Assembly: GCF_015679325.1 (NCBI RefSeq)
Contig: NZ_JADPVI010000001.1
Span: 1,116,001-1,180,000, forward strand
Length of the DNA: 64,000 nucleotides
Source: Kaistella gelatinilytica
Lineage (GTDB): Bacteria; Bacteroidota; Bacteroidia; Flavobacteriales; Weeksellaceae
Direction of reading: 5' to 3'
A program made the position numbers and the translations under genes. The notes beneath the pieces are model-generated. The model saw only the letters and a list, made by a program, of their open reading frames with translations, did no database searches and was not told where the DNA came from. Position 1 is the first letter of the stretch; every line of letters starts with the position of its first letter. Below are positions 45,334 to 53,896 of the stretch, piece by piece.

Positions 45334-45774
45334 ATGTCTTCAATCATCACAGGCTTATTTCACAGCCAAGACCAGTCTGCAAAAATATCCGCAGATTTAG
45401 AGAGTGCAGGTTTCACTGATTCAACTTTCATTATGTACCTGCATGAGAAACCAATTTCCAAGGAAATTAAAACATCGATCTGGCGTTCTTTTTTCCATGA
45501 CAAGACCCAATTGGAAGACGACAGTTTAGTTGTAAGTGTAAAAGTTAAAATACCGATGGAGGAAGAAAAAGTAACCGAAATTTTTAAGAGTAACGAGGTT
45601 CGCCATCAAAATTATTTAGCAAACGTTACAATAAAAGATGCGCAGTCATTGGGATATCTAAAAAAAGTTGCGGCCATTCGTGCCAAAGCTCTGATCTATT
45701 CTTCACCTAAAATTAACCATCATGGCAAATTGTTAGGTATGAATTCCGAAGTTTTATTTGGAAAAAACTCATAA
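45334..45774 (+). CDS. Uncharacterised cytosolic protein
   Basis: A 146-residue protein without a signal peptide. Its start (ITGLFHSQDQSAKISADLES) resembles the beginning of small general-stress-type proteins whose first strand says 'factor/switch', but the rest is not recognisable to me. An alternating beta/alpha pattern is visible up to about residue 100, then a basic tail. It is monocistronic and ends at a hairpin. Confidence 0.65.
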   Translation: MSSIITGLFHSQDQSAKISADLESAGFTDSTFIMYLHEKPISKEIKTSIWRSFFHDKTQLEDDSLVVSVKVKIPMEEEKVTEIFKSNEVRHQNYLANVTIKDAQSLGYLKKVAAIRAKALIYSSPKINHHGKLLGMNSEVLFGKNS

Positions 45775-45843
45775 ATAAAAAATTCAATTTTACTATTGCA
45801 GAAAATTTTTGGGATTACTTTTCCCATCATCAATTAAAAATAA

Positions 45844-45873
45844 AAGAACCCTTCAAAAATTTGAAGGGTTCTT
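45844..45873. terminator. Perfect hairpin between convergent genes
   Basis: AAGAACCCTTCAAA and TTTGAAGGGTTCTT form a perfect 14-bp stem with a 2-nt loop. It can stop transcription from either side. Confidence 0.7.
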
Positions 45874-45916
45874 AATTAATGTATTTTTTAGAATACTTTT
45901 TAGAAATGATCAATCA

Positions 45917-48421
45917 TTATTGTTTGATCACTTTATTGGTAACCACTTTACCGTTAACAAGTGCTTTTACAAGGTAAACGCCTTTTGCTAAAGATGACAT
46001 ATTGATTTCTGATTTATCAGTTTTTGGTGAAAAACTCATTACTTTTTGTCCAACCAAATTATAAACTTCTACATTTTCTATTTTACCAGAAGCTGTAATA
46101 TTTAAAATTCCTGTAGTTGGATTCGGGTAATAACTGAATTTACTTCCATTCACATTATCTACTGCTAAACTTGCACAAGTGATCGTTGCAGACCAACCTG
46201 CTTTTGGCAAACTTGAATCTGAACGGAATCTCACGGTCAATTGTCCGCTTGGATCAGTTGAAGTGAAAGAATCACCTACCAGCAATGAACTTGCAGGAAC
46301 AGATGGAGGTCCACTTGTTTCCCCACATTTTACCGCTGCTAAAACAGCAGAGTTGATCGTTGGTCCATTGTAGAATGATAAATAATCCCAACATCCACCA
46401 ACAGTTCCGGTTCCAGAAGATTTTTCAATTTCCACCTGCGTGAAAGTTATTTTAACACCTTGTCCCGCTGTTGTAGGTGCAAAATGATAAACAATATCTT
46501 CATTGTTTGAGTAATTTCCAGCAGCGCCTCCAGAATCAAGGAATGTATCACCACAAGTCAATGGTGGAACAAGAGGAGCATTTGGTATTGTATCTGCAAT
46601 TGTGAACGTAGTTAATTCATTAGCAGCAGTATCTCCCACTAAAGTTGCAGCACCTGTCGCAGTATTTACGGTATAGAGGTTACTTGTTTGGTCGCTTAAG
46701 AAAGCTGCCATGTAAAGAACATTATTGGAAGTATTGAAATCAGCATCCTGAGCGTACTGAATATTTATTCCTAAGTTTCCTACTTCTGTCGCAACAGCAG
46801 TTGTTAGATTAAGAGAATACAATTTATCTGTTAAAACATCTGCAATGTAAGCAAGACCTGCGTTATCAATTTCTAACCAGATCGGTGCAAGTGAACCTGC
46901 GATTGTTCCGACAACGGTAAGTGTACCAGTTGCTAAATCTACAGTGTAAAGTGTGGCTGCAGTAGCGTTTAGTGAGGTGGCATACATTTTATTGTTTGCA
47001 CGATTCCATGATAATCCTGTTACGCCGTCACCTGCAACTAAATTTGTAAGTGCTCCAACTGGTTGACTTGTCCCGTCGCTGAAAATTTTAACCAGTTTCA
47101 GTCCGCCATAATCTAAACCATAAAGGTTTCCATCGCCTGCCAGATCATCCGCAAATATTTGAGTAGACAGTGGATTGATGGTAGTTAATGTATTCGGCGG
47201 AGTTAAAGGCATGGTACCAAAAACTACGGGAACATTTGGATTAGAGTTTTTAGTAAACGCTTTATCCAGAACTGGTTCTGTTGTATTTGCGACACTGAAC
47301 ATCGTATATTCAGCGTTATCAGGAGTTGTATCTCCGACTAAAGTCGCAGCACCCGTTGTCGTATTGATGGTGTAGATTCCACCAACGCCACCACCTGTAT
47401 AAGAAGCCGCATAAAGAACGTTTGTATCTTTATTAAAATCAGCATCCTGCGCAAATTGCATGTTAACTCCTAAAGCTCCGATTTCAGTCGCAGCTCCATT
47501 CGCTAAATTAATAGAATACAGTTTATCACTGGTAATATCTGCGGAGAAAGCATTCCCTGCATTATCGATTTCCAGCCATATCGGTGTCGTCATTCCTGTG
47601 ATCGCCCCAACTAAAGTTGCAGCTCCTGTGGTCAAATTAATACTGTACAATTCTCCGCCAGTTGCGCCAATTGCAATGGCAAACATTTTACTTTTTGTAG
47701 CATCCCAGGATAATCCAGATAAAGTGGAAGCAGCAGGAATAGGATTTACAGCACCAATATCTGTTACTGTACCCATATTATTTACAGTGACTAGATTTCT
47801 ACTGGCATTATCCAGAGCATACAATTTTCCGTTGCCTGCGATATCATCTGCGTAGATTGCTCTCGGAAGTGGTATTGCTCCTGTAGGAGTTAAGGTATGC
47901 GGTGGTACAAGCGGCATCGTACCGAAAGGGCGCGCTGCATTTCTTCCATTTAAAGCGTAGGCTTTATTTAAAAGTTTCTCGCCAGATGCCGGCGAAGATC
48001 CCTTAGGAGTTTTTAGATTCTGAAGTTCATAAATTCTCAAAGTTTTTAATTCCTGCTGCGTAAAAAGATGCTCAGGAAAAGCAAGTGGTGAATCGCCCAG
48101 ATTTTTGATCTTGTTCAAAATGGGTTGCACTTCAGTTTGCGAAACTTTAACTTTTAAATCTTGCTCCGTAATTCCGTAAGGATAAGTTTTAAGATTTTTG
48201 TTAGTGGCAGTTTGTTGCGATTTGTATGTTCTGTACAAAGCAAATTCTTCTTTAGATAATTTATCCAGCGGAATCGCCCCAGAAGGATTTTGTTTACCTA
48301 ATGTTTCCAACTTGTCTAAAACAGGTTGAATTTGATCCGCCGAGATTTTCTGTTGAGAAAATGCCGAATTGGAGAGGAGAACCATCGAAATGATTGCTAA
48401 ACCCGAGTAAATTTTCTTCAT
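45917..48421 (-). CDS. T9SS-secreted protein: duplicated propeller, CUB domain, type A tail
   Basis: An 834-residue secreted protein. Signal peptide, a Gln/Lys-rich helical N-part (about 22-150), two tandem copies of an about 220-residue module rich in LYSINLTTGAATLVG- and PIWLEIDNAG-type units (about 165-380 and 395-600), a CUB domain (CGDTFLDSGGAAGNYSNNED with CWDYLSFYNGP), and a T9SS tail (YYPNPTTGILNI ... NKVIKQ). It is exported by T9SS. The repeats look like propeller halves; a ligand is unknown. Monocistronic. Confidence 0.85.
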   Translation of the reverse strand: MKKIYSGLAIISMVLLSNSAFSQQKISADQIQPVLDKLETLGKQNPSGAIPLDKLSKEEFALYRTYKSQQTATNKNLKTYPYGITEQDLKVKVSQTEVQPILNKIKNLGDSPLAFPEHLFTQQELKTLRIYELQNLKTPKGSSPASGEKLLNKAYALNGRNAARPFGTMPLVPPHTLTPTGAIPLPRAIYADDIAGNGKLYALDNASRNLVTVNNMGTVTDIGAVNPIPAASTLSGLSWDATKSKMFAIAIGATGGELYSINLTTGAATLVGAITGMTTPIWLEIDNAGNAFSADITSDKLYSINLANGAATEIGALGVNMQFAQDADFNKDTNVLYAASYTGGGVGGIYTINTTTGAATLVGDTTPDNAEYTMFSVANTTEPVLDKAFTKNSNPNVPVVFGTMPLTPPNTLTTINPLSTQIFADDLAGDGNLYGLDYGGLKLVKIFSDGTSQPVGALTNLVAGDGVTGLSWNRANNKMYATSLNATAATLYTVDLATGTLTVVGTIAGSLAPIWLEIDNAGLAYIADVLTDKLYSLNLTTAVATEVGNLGINIQYAQDADFNTSNNVLYMAAFLSDQTSNLYTVNTATGAATLVGDTAANELTTFTIADTIPNAPLVPPLTCGDTFLDSGGAAGNYSNNEDIVYHFAPTTAGQGVKITFTQVEIEKSSGTGTVGGCWDYLSFYNGPTINSAVLAAVKCGETSGPPSVPASSLLVGDSFTSTDPSGQLTVRFRSDSSLPKAGWSATITCASLAVDNVNGSKFSYYPNPTTGILNITASGKIENVEVYNLVGQKVMSFSPKTDKSEINMSSLAKGVYLVKALVNGKVVTNKVIKQ

Positions 48422-48795
48422 AGTATAATTGTTTGTATTTAGTAAGTCGAAATTAAGAATTTAATTTTCAAAACAGACGGTAAATTATTAAAACTTTAAA
48501 AAAGTTTATATTTTAATATTTATTGAATTGTATTTACGCGATAAAATTTCAGTATCAACAAGCTTTCCAGATAAACTTAGCATTATATTCATATCCGTAT
48601 TTTAGTCAATTATTGCTTTCTATTTCAAAATATGAACTTTTTTTCGAAGATAAAAATAATAAATCGCATCATTTTCCGATTATTGATGTGGTGAAAATCG
48701 ACATATTCGCACCTTTCATACTCGAAAATATTTTAAATTAATCCGGACAGAATCCCTCAGATTTTCGTATTTTCGTGTCTTAATTGGCATTTTGA
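48422..48795. other. Intergenic region with a cryptic ORF
   Basis: This 374-bp stretch has no gene I can support. A plus-strand frame from TTG 48523 to 48741 (72 codons) contains a protein-like end (FFEDKNNKSHHFPIIDVVKIDIF) but has no ATG and no promoter box, so it may be a decayed 3' gene fragment. No clear promoter for the RSH gene was found; TATTTTCG about 25-35 nt before its ATG is only an approximate -7 match. Confidence 0.3.
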
Positions 48796-51000
48796 ATGGT
48801 TTACGATTTAGAACAGGAAAACAAAGAAATACTCGCACGTTACAGAGATTTGATCTCAAATACCTATCGCGCTTTAGATGAGGAACAGAACAAACTCATC
48901 CGAAAAGCGTTTGATATTGCTTTGGATGCTCACAAAGATCAGCGTAGAAAAACCGGCGAACCTTACATTTATCACCCGATCGAAGTTGCAAAAATTGTTG
49001 CCAATGAAGTGGGTTTGGGCGCAACTTCAATTGCCTGTGCTTTGTTACACGATGTCATCGAAGATTCAGATTATACCTACGAAGACATCAACAAAATTTT
49101 TGGAAAAAAAATTGCAGATATCGTCAATGGACTCACCAAAATATCGGTGATGAACCATCAGAATATTTCCATTCAATCCGAAAACTACAGAAAACTTTTA
49201 CTTACCCTATCAGAAGATTTCCGGGTTATCTTGATAAAAATTGCAGACCGGCTTCACAATATGCGAACGCTGGAAAGCATGACGCCGGAAAAGCAGAAAA
49301 AAATCGCCTCAGAAACGGTTTATATTTACGCGCCACTTGCGCACCGACTCGGACTCTACAACATCAAATCAGAGCTGGAGGATTTATCTTTAAAATTTAA
49401 CAGTCCAGAAGTTTATGTTGAAATTTCTGAAAAATTAGAACTCGCAGAAGAAAGCCGCGAAAAATATGTCGAAGAATTTAAAAAAGAAGTATCAGAACAG
49501 CTGAACGAGGAAGGTCTGAATTTCACCATCAAAGGCAGAGCAAAAGCCATTTCTTCTATCTATAGAAAAATGCTGAAGCAAAGCGTTACTTTTGATGAAG
49601 TTTTCGATAATTACGCGATCCGTATTATTTATAAATCCGACGCAAAGAACGAAAAATTTCTCGCCTGGAAAATTTATTCCATTGTTACAGATCTTTATCA
49701 CAGCAATCCGCAAAGAATGCGCGACTGGATTTCGCAACCTCGATCTACAGGGTATGAAAGTCTGCATTTAACCGTTCTTGGTCCCGACAAAAAATGGATC
49801 GAAGTTCAAATTCGGTCCGATCGAATGGATGATATTGCAGAAAAAGGCGTTGCAGCTCATTTTAAATACAAAGAAGGTTTTCGCCAAAATTCAGACGAGA
49901 AAAATTTTGAAACCTGGGTCTCCGAGATCCGCGAGGTTTTAGAAAATCAGCAATCACTTTCCACGACAGAACTTTTAGATAATATAAAACTTAATCTTTA
50001 TTCCAAAGAAGTTTTTGTTTTCACGCCAAAAGGAGAAATTAAAATTTTACCGATTGGTTCTACGGCACTCGATTTTGCATTTTCGGTACACTCCGATCTG
50101 GGAATGAAATGTCTTGGTGCAAAAGTGAACGGAAAGTTGGTCCCGATATCCTATGTTCTGCAAAATGGTGATCAGATCGATATTTTGTCCTCTCAAAACC
50201 AAAAACCTAAAGTGGATTGGTTAGATTTTGTGGTAACTTCAAAAGCAAAATCAAAAATCAAAGCAGTTTTAAATTCCGAAAATAATCATTTGGTAGAAGA
50301 AGGAAAAGAAATTTTGCAAAGAAAAATGCGCCATGCAAAATTGAATTTTAACGACGAGGAGATCAATAAAATGCAGAAATTTTTTGCGCTGAAAACGTCG
50401 CAGGAATTATTTTTAAGCTTTCAAAATGGAAATTTAGACACGGGTGATATTAAAAAATACACGGAAGGGAAAGGAATTTTCGGTAATATTTTAAATCGTT
50501 TCAGAAAGTCTCCCAACAAAAACGAACTATTTATAGAAACTCCCGAAACCAATCTCGACATGATCGTTTTTGGAAAAGATGAGCAGAAAATGGATTACTC
50601 GTTTGCGAAATGCTGCACCGTAATTCCGGGGGATAAAATTTTCGGGTTTATCACCATTTCAGATGGTATCAAAGTTCATCACGACAGTTGTCCGAATGCG
50701 ATCAACCTTCGCGCACAATACGATTACAGAGTTTTACCTGCGAAATGGGTGAATGAAGAAAGTTTCAAAAACAGAATAAAATTTGAAATTGAAGGTCTCG
50801 ACCGAATGGGAATGATCAACGATATTACTGCAGTAATCAGTAACTCGATGATCATGGATATGAAAAGCATGTCGATCGAATCGAATAACGGAATTTTCCT
50901 GGGAACCATCACGCTCGAAGTGAAAAACAGAAGTCAGCTGGAAGAAACTTTCAAACAGCTCAAAAATATTAATGGCGTTTCGCGCGTTAAACGTCTTTAA
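48796..51000 (+). CDS. Bifunctional (p)ppGpp synthetase/hydrolase (RelA/SpoT)
   Basis: A 734-residue RSH protein. The HD hydrolase domain has RRKTGEPYIYHPIEVA and LLHDVIEDSDYTYEDI (intact HDxxED, so hydrolase active). The synthetase follows with GRAKAISSIYRKM and STGYESLHLTV, then TGS (VFVFTPKGEIKILP), a helical part and a C-terminal ACT (FEIEGLDRMGMINDITAVIS). It makes and degrades the stringent-response alarmone. Length is standard. NhaA follows by 13 bp on the same strand. Confidence 0.93.
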   Translation: MVYDLEQENKEILARYRDLISNTYRALDEEQNKLIRKAFDIALDAHKDQRRKTGEPYIYHPIEVAKIVANEVGLGATSIACALLHDVIEDSDYTYEDINKIFGKKIADIVNGLTKISVMNHQNISIQSENYRKLLLTLSEDFRVILIKIADRLHNMRTLESMTPEKQKKIASETVYIYAPLAHRLGLYNIKSELEDLSLKFNSPEVYVEISEKLELAEESREKYVEEFKKEVSEQLNEEGLNFTIKGRAKAISSIYRKMLKQSVTFDEVFDNYAIRIIYKSDAKNEKFLAWKIYSIVTDLYHSNPQRMRDWISQPRSTGYESLHLTVLGPDKKWIEVQIRSDRMDDIAEKGVAAHFKYKEGFRQNSDEKNFETWVSEIREVLENQQSLSTTELLDNIKLNLYSKEVFVFTPKGEIKILPIGSTALDFAFSVHSDLGMKCLGAKVNGKLVPISYVLQNGDQIDILSSQNQKPKVDWLDFVVTSKAKSKIKAVLNSENNHLVEEGKEILQRKMRHAKLNFNDEEINKMQKFFALKTSQELFLSFQNGNLDTGDIKKYTEGKGIFGNILNRFRKSPNKNELFIETPETNLDMIVFGKDEQKMDYSFAKCCTVIPGDKIFGFITISDGIKVHHDSCPNAINLRAQYDYRVLPAKWVNEESFKNRIKFEIEGLDRMGMINDITAVISNSMIMDMKSMSIESNNGIFLGTITLEVKNRSQLEETFKQLKNINGVSRVKRL

Positions 51001-51013
51001 AAAATAATAATTC

Positions 51014-52186
51014 ATGCTCATCACCAAGTATTTTAGAAATTTTCTCCAAAGTTCGCAGTCCTCCGGAATCGTCTTAATGGTTTGTGTAGGATTATCATTA
51101 ATGATCGCTAATTCCTCGATGGGCGAAGCATTTCAGGAATTACTAAATCAAAAAATTGGAACCGAAATTTTTCATCTTAATTATCCATTAAGCATTTGGA
51201 TCAATGATGGTTTGATGGCGATTTTCTTTTTACTCGTAGGTTTAGAGATCAAACGGGAAATCATCGAAGGGGAACTTTCTACGGTCAAAAGCGCTTCATT
51301 ACCGATCGTTGCAGCCGTCGGCGGAATGTTGGTTCCAGCTTTGATTTTTCATCTTTTCAATCAGGGAACAGATTACGCAAAAGGTTGGGCAATTCCCATG
51401 GCGACAGATATTGCTTTTTCTTTGGCGATTATTTCAATGTTGGGAAGAAAAGTTCCGCTCTCTTTAAAAATATTTCTAGCGGCGCTCGCAATTGTCGATG
51501 ATTTGGGAGCAATCTTAGTCATCGCAATATTTTACACCGATCAAATTCACTGGAATTATATTGCATTAAGTGGTTTAATGGTGGCGATTTTAGCCCTCTT
51601 AAATTTTCTGAATTTCAAAAAGCATGTTTTCTATTTAATTCCAGGCGTTTTTCTCTGGTATTTTATGCACCATTCCGGGATTCACGCGACAATTGCGGGA
51701 GTTTTGCTTGCATTTACAATTCCTACTAATATTTCAACCACTGAAATTTCGCCGCTTGAAAAACTGGAACAAAAACTTCATCTTCCCGTGAATTTTTTAA
51801 TTATGCCCCTTTTTGCACTCGCAAATACCAATATTAAATTCAAAGATGGAATGGTCGATGGATTATTCAGCAATTTCGGATATGGAATTATCTTAGGATT
51901 AATTTTGGGTAAAATAATTGGGATCAATCTATTTTCCTGGATTTTTATTAAATTAAAAATATCAAGTTTACCCGACAAAAGTTCCTGGAGTCAAATGTTG
52001 GGAGCCGGACTATTGGCTGGAATTGGCTTTACGATGTCAATATTCATCGCTTTACTTTCCTTTAAAAATCATCCCGAAATTCAGGACGAGGCAAAATTTG
52101 CAATTCTTGTCGCTTCCGTTATTGCCGGAATTTCAGGATATTCTTTATTAAAATTTGTTGGAAAGAGAAGATTAAACAGAGAATGA
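51014..52186 (+). CDS. nhaA: Na+/H+ antiporter NhaA
   Basis: A 390-residue inner-membrane antiporter exporting Na+ in exchange for protons. Conserved PMATDIAFSLAIISMLG and the essential Asp pair in LAIVDDLGAILVIAIFY are present, as is GAGLLAGIGFTMSIFIA. About twelve hydrophobic helices. Length fits. It is 13 bp downstream of the RSH gene. Confidence 0.93.
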   Translation: MLITKYFRNFLQSSQSSGIVLMVCVGLSLMIANSSMGEAFQELLNQKIGTEIFHLNYPLSIWINDGLMAIFFLLVGLEIKREIIEGELSTVKSASLPIVAAVGGMLVPALIFHLFNQGTDYAKGWAIPMATDIAFSLAIISMLGRKVPLSLKIFLAALAIVDDLGAILVIAIFYTDQIHWNYIALSGLMVAILALLNFLNFKKHVFYLIPGVFLWYFMHHSGIHATIAGVLLAFTIPTNISTTEISPLEKLEQKLHLPVNFLIMPLFALANTNIKFKDGMVDGLFSNFGYGIILGLILGKIIGINLFSWIFIKLKISSLPDKSSWSQMLGAGLLAGIGFTMSIFIALLSFKNHPEIQDEAKFAILVASVIAGISGYSLLKFVGKRRLNRE

Positions 52187-52206
52187 TAAACAAGGAATCA
52201 ATACGA

Positions 52207-53172
52207 TCAATCTAACTCCGGAAAAATTTTAGAATCATATTCCAGATTATTCGATTTCATCTCGTCAGAAATCATTTTTTCCACGCGAACTTTCTTAATT
52301 GCGATATTCAATTCATTCCCCAGAAGAATTAAAATAATATTTACATTTACCCAAACCATCACCAAAATAATGGAACCGATGGAACCGTAAAGCACATTAT
52401 ATTTCGCAAAATCTTTAACATAGATCGCAAAAAGGTACGTGAGCAGCATGAATAAAACCGTAGTCAAAATCGCGCCCGGCATCGCCTGTTTGAAGGTCGT
52501 GATCTTCAAACAACCCACCCAATAAAATAGGGCAAGCAAAATAAAATAGAAAATTGGGAACGAAATAAATCCAATGATTTTCGCCATATTATCTACAAAC
52601 CAGGAAATATTGATCTGTGGCGTGAAGAGTTTCAGCACAACTTCACTGTAATAAATTCCCAACAATGAAGCGATTATCAAAAATATAAAGGCGATCGTAA
52701 TACCAAAAGCCACGAAATATTCTTTTACCACGCCACGCTGTAAATTGGTATTCAGATTAAACCCATTAATCAAGGAATGTGTTCCGTTTACTGCAAAAAC
52801 CATCGCAAAAATAATGGTCAGATTGCTGATGTTTTTCATATTTGGAATAATAAAATCCTTGATGTAACCTGTTACATCATTTTGAATATGTGATGGAAAA
52901 ACATTGTGCATCAAAACTTCGAAAATATAAAACTGAAGCTTGTCGTAGTGCGGCAAATAGGGCAAAAGTGAAAGTAAAAAAAGAATAAAAGGAAACAGAC
53001 TCAAAAAGAAACTCCAGGAAATACTCGCAGCGATCCTGCCGATCTGCATTTTGAAAACACCCTGTCCGTAAATTTCGAACATTTTCCAGAGGGATATCCC
53101 TAAAAAAGGAATATGAATATCATTAAGAAATCCATGTATTTTGAGAAGGAATTTAGGAGTTTTCAGACCCAT
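52207..53172 (-). CDS. YihY/BrkB family membrane protein
   Basis: A 321-residue inner-membrane protein with about six transmembrane helices of the YihY/UPF0761 (former 'RNase BN', BrkB) family: GRIAASISWSFFLSLFPFILFLLS and the C-terminal YGSIGSIILVMVWVNVNIILILLG block. The function of the family is not settled. The start is ATG 53172; the longer frame begins in the promoter box of this divergent region. Confidence 0.87.
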   Translation of the reverse strand: MGLKTPKFLLKIHGFLNDIHIPFLGISLWKMFEIYGQGVFKMQIGRIAASISWSFFLSLFPFILFLLSLLPYLPHYDKLQFYIFEVLMHNVFPSHIQNDVTGYIKDFIIPNMKNISNLTIIFAMVFAVNGTHSLINGFNLNTNLQRGVVKEYFVAFGITIAFIFLIIASLLGIYYSEVVLKLFTPQINISWFVDNMAKIIGFISFPIFYFILLALFYWVGCLKITTFKQAMPGAILTTVLFMLLTYLFAIYVKDFAKYNVLYGSIGSIILVMVWVNVNIILILLGNELNIAIKKVRVEKMISDEMKSNNLEYDSKIFPELD

Positions 53173-53177
53173 TAATC

Positions 53178-53185
53178 TATATTTG
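53178..53185 (+). promoter_or_regulatory. -7 box of rlmH
   Basis: TATATTTG matches TAnnTTTG, 17 nt before the rlmH ATG. It is only 5 bp from the opposing yihY box. Confidence 0.5.
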
Positions 53186-53190
53186 CAACA

Positions 53191-53198
53191 CAAAGATA
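53191..53198 (-). promoter_or_regulatory. -7 box of the YihY-family gene
   Basis: The minus strand reads TATCTTTG (TAnnTTTG), leaving a leader of about 15 nt before ATG 53172. The predicted start points of the two divergent transcripts are only a few bases apart, so each promoter lies in the other's leader. Confidence 0.5.
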
Positions 53199-53202
53199 AC
53201 AA

Positions 53203-53676
53203 ATGAGAATCAATTTAGTATGTATTGGTAAAACCGATGATAAGGAAATTCAAAATCTCATTAAATATTACCAAAATCGTCTGCCGAAACACTGGAATTT
53301 TGACCTGACAGAAATCGCCGATGTGAAAAATGCAAAGAATCTTTCACCTGAATTATTAAAGAAAGAAGAAGGAAAATTATTTTTAAATCAAAGTGAGAAT
53401 TCAGATTTCATCGTTCTTCTGGACGAAAAAGGGAAACAGTTTACGAGTCGTGAATTTTCTGCCAAGATCGATCATTGGATGAATTCTTCCGTAAAAAAGG
53501 TTTCTTTCTTTATTGGCGGTGCTTATGGTTTTTCAGAGGAAATTTACGACCGCGCCAATGAAAAAATTTCACTTTCCAAAATGACCTTTACGCATCAGAT
53601 GATCCGTTTATTTTTTGTGGAACAATTGTATCGAGCAGATCAGATCTTGCAGGGAAAACCTTATCATAACGACTGA
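53203..53676 (+). CDS. rlmH: 23S rRNA (pseudouridine1915-N3)-methyltransferase
   Basis: A 157-residue SPOUT methyltransferase. The SAM-binding knot block FFIGGAYGFSEE and the C-terminal KMTFTHQMIRLFFVEQLYRA are conserved, as is LDEKGKQFTSREFS. It methylates pseudouridine 1915 in helix 69 of 23S rRNA. Length is exact for the family. Confidence 0.95.
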   Translation: MRINLVCIGKTDDKEIQNLIKYYQNRLPKHWNFDLTEIADVKNAKNLSPELLKKEEGKLFLNQSENSDFIVLLDEKGKQFTSREFSAKIDHWMNSSVKKVSFFIGGAYGFSEEIYDRANEKISLSKMTFTHQMIRLFFVEQLYRADQILQGKPYHND

Positions 53677-53813
53677 GAAGAATTTAGGGTTTCGGGTTAC
53701 GAGGTTCGGAATTGAAGGACTAATTTATAATGATTGGTTAGTTTGCAATTTTATTTGAAGTTTTTCAATACTTGTTTTTTTACCATAAACACTAAAAAAA
53801 TCTTAAATCGAAT

Positions 53814-53876
53814 CCTGAAACTTGAATCTCGCATCTCGCATCTCAAACCACGAAACTCGAAACTCGAAACCCGCCA
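53814..53876. repeat. Degenerate heptanucleotide tandem repeat
   Basis: Nine consecutive 7-bp units can be read: CCTGAAA, CTTGAAT, CTCGCAT, CTCGCAT, CTCAAAC, CACGAAA, CTCGAAA, CTCGAAA, CCCGCCA. Three further units of the same kind on the opposite strand (TTTCGGG, TTACGAG, GTTCGGA) lie at 53690-53710. The array directly precedes the HipA-like gene's promoter. The rest of the 220-bp gap shows no gene. Confidence 0.7.
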
Positions 53877-53884
53877 CTTTTTTG

Positions 53885-53892
53885 TATTTTTG
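53885..53892 (+). promoter_or_regulatory. -7 box of the HipA-like gene
   Basis: TATTTTTG matches TAnnTTTG and ends 4 nt before ATG 53897, predicting a leaderless transcript. Confidence 0.5.
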
Positions 53893-53896
53893 CGAC

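Noticed and set aside
47460-47855. 131-codon plus-strand frame inside the CUB/T9SS gene
   Set aside because: It is an antisense shadow of a low-complexity repeat, with no start signals or family match.
53822-53896. N-terminal extension of the HipA-like gene
   Set aside because: It only translates the heptamer repeat and runs across the -7 box.
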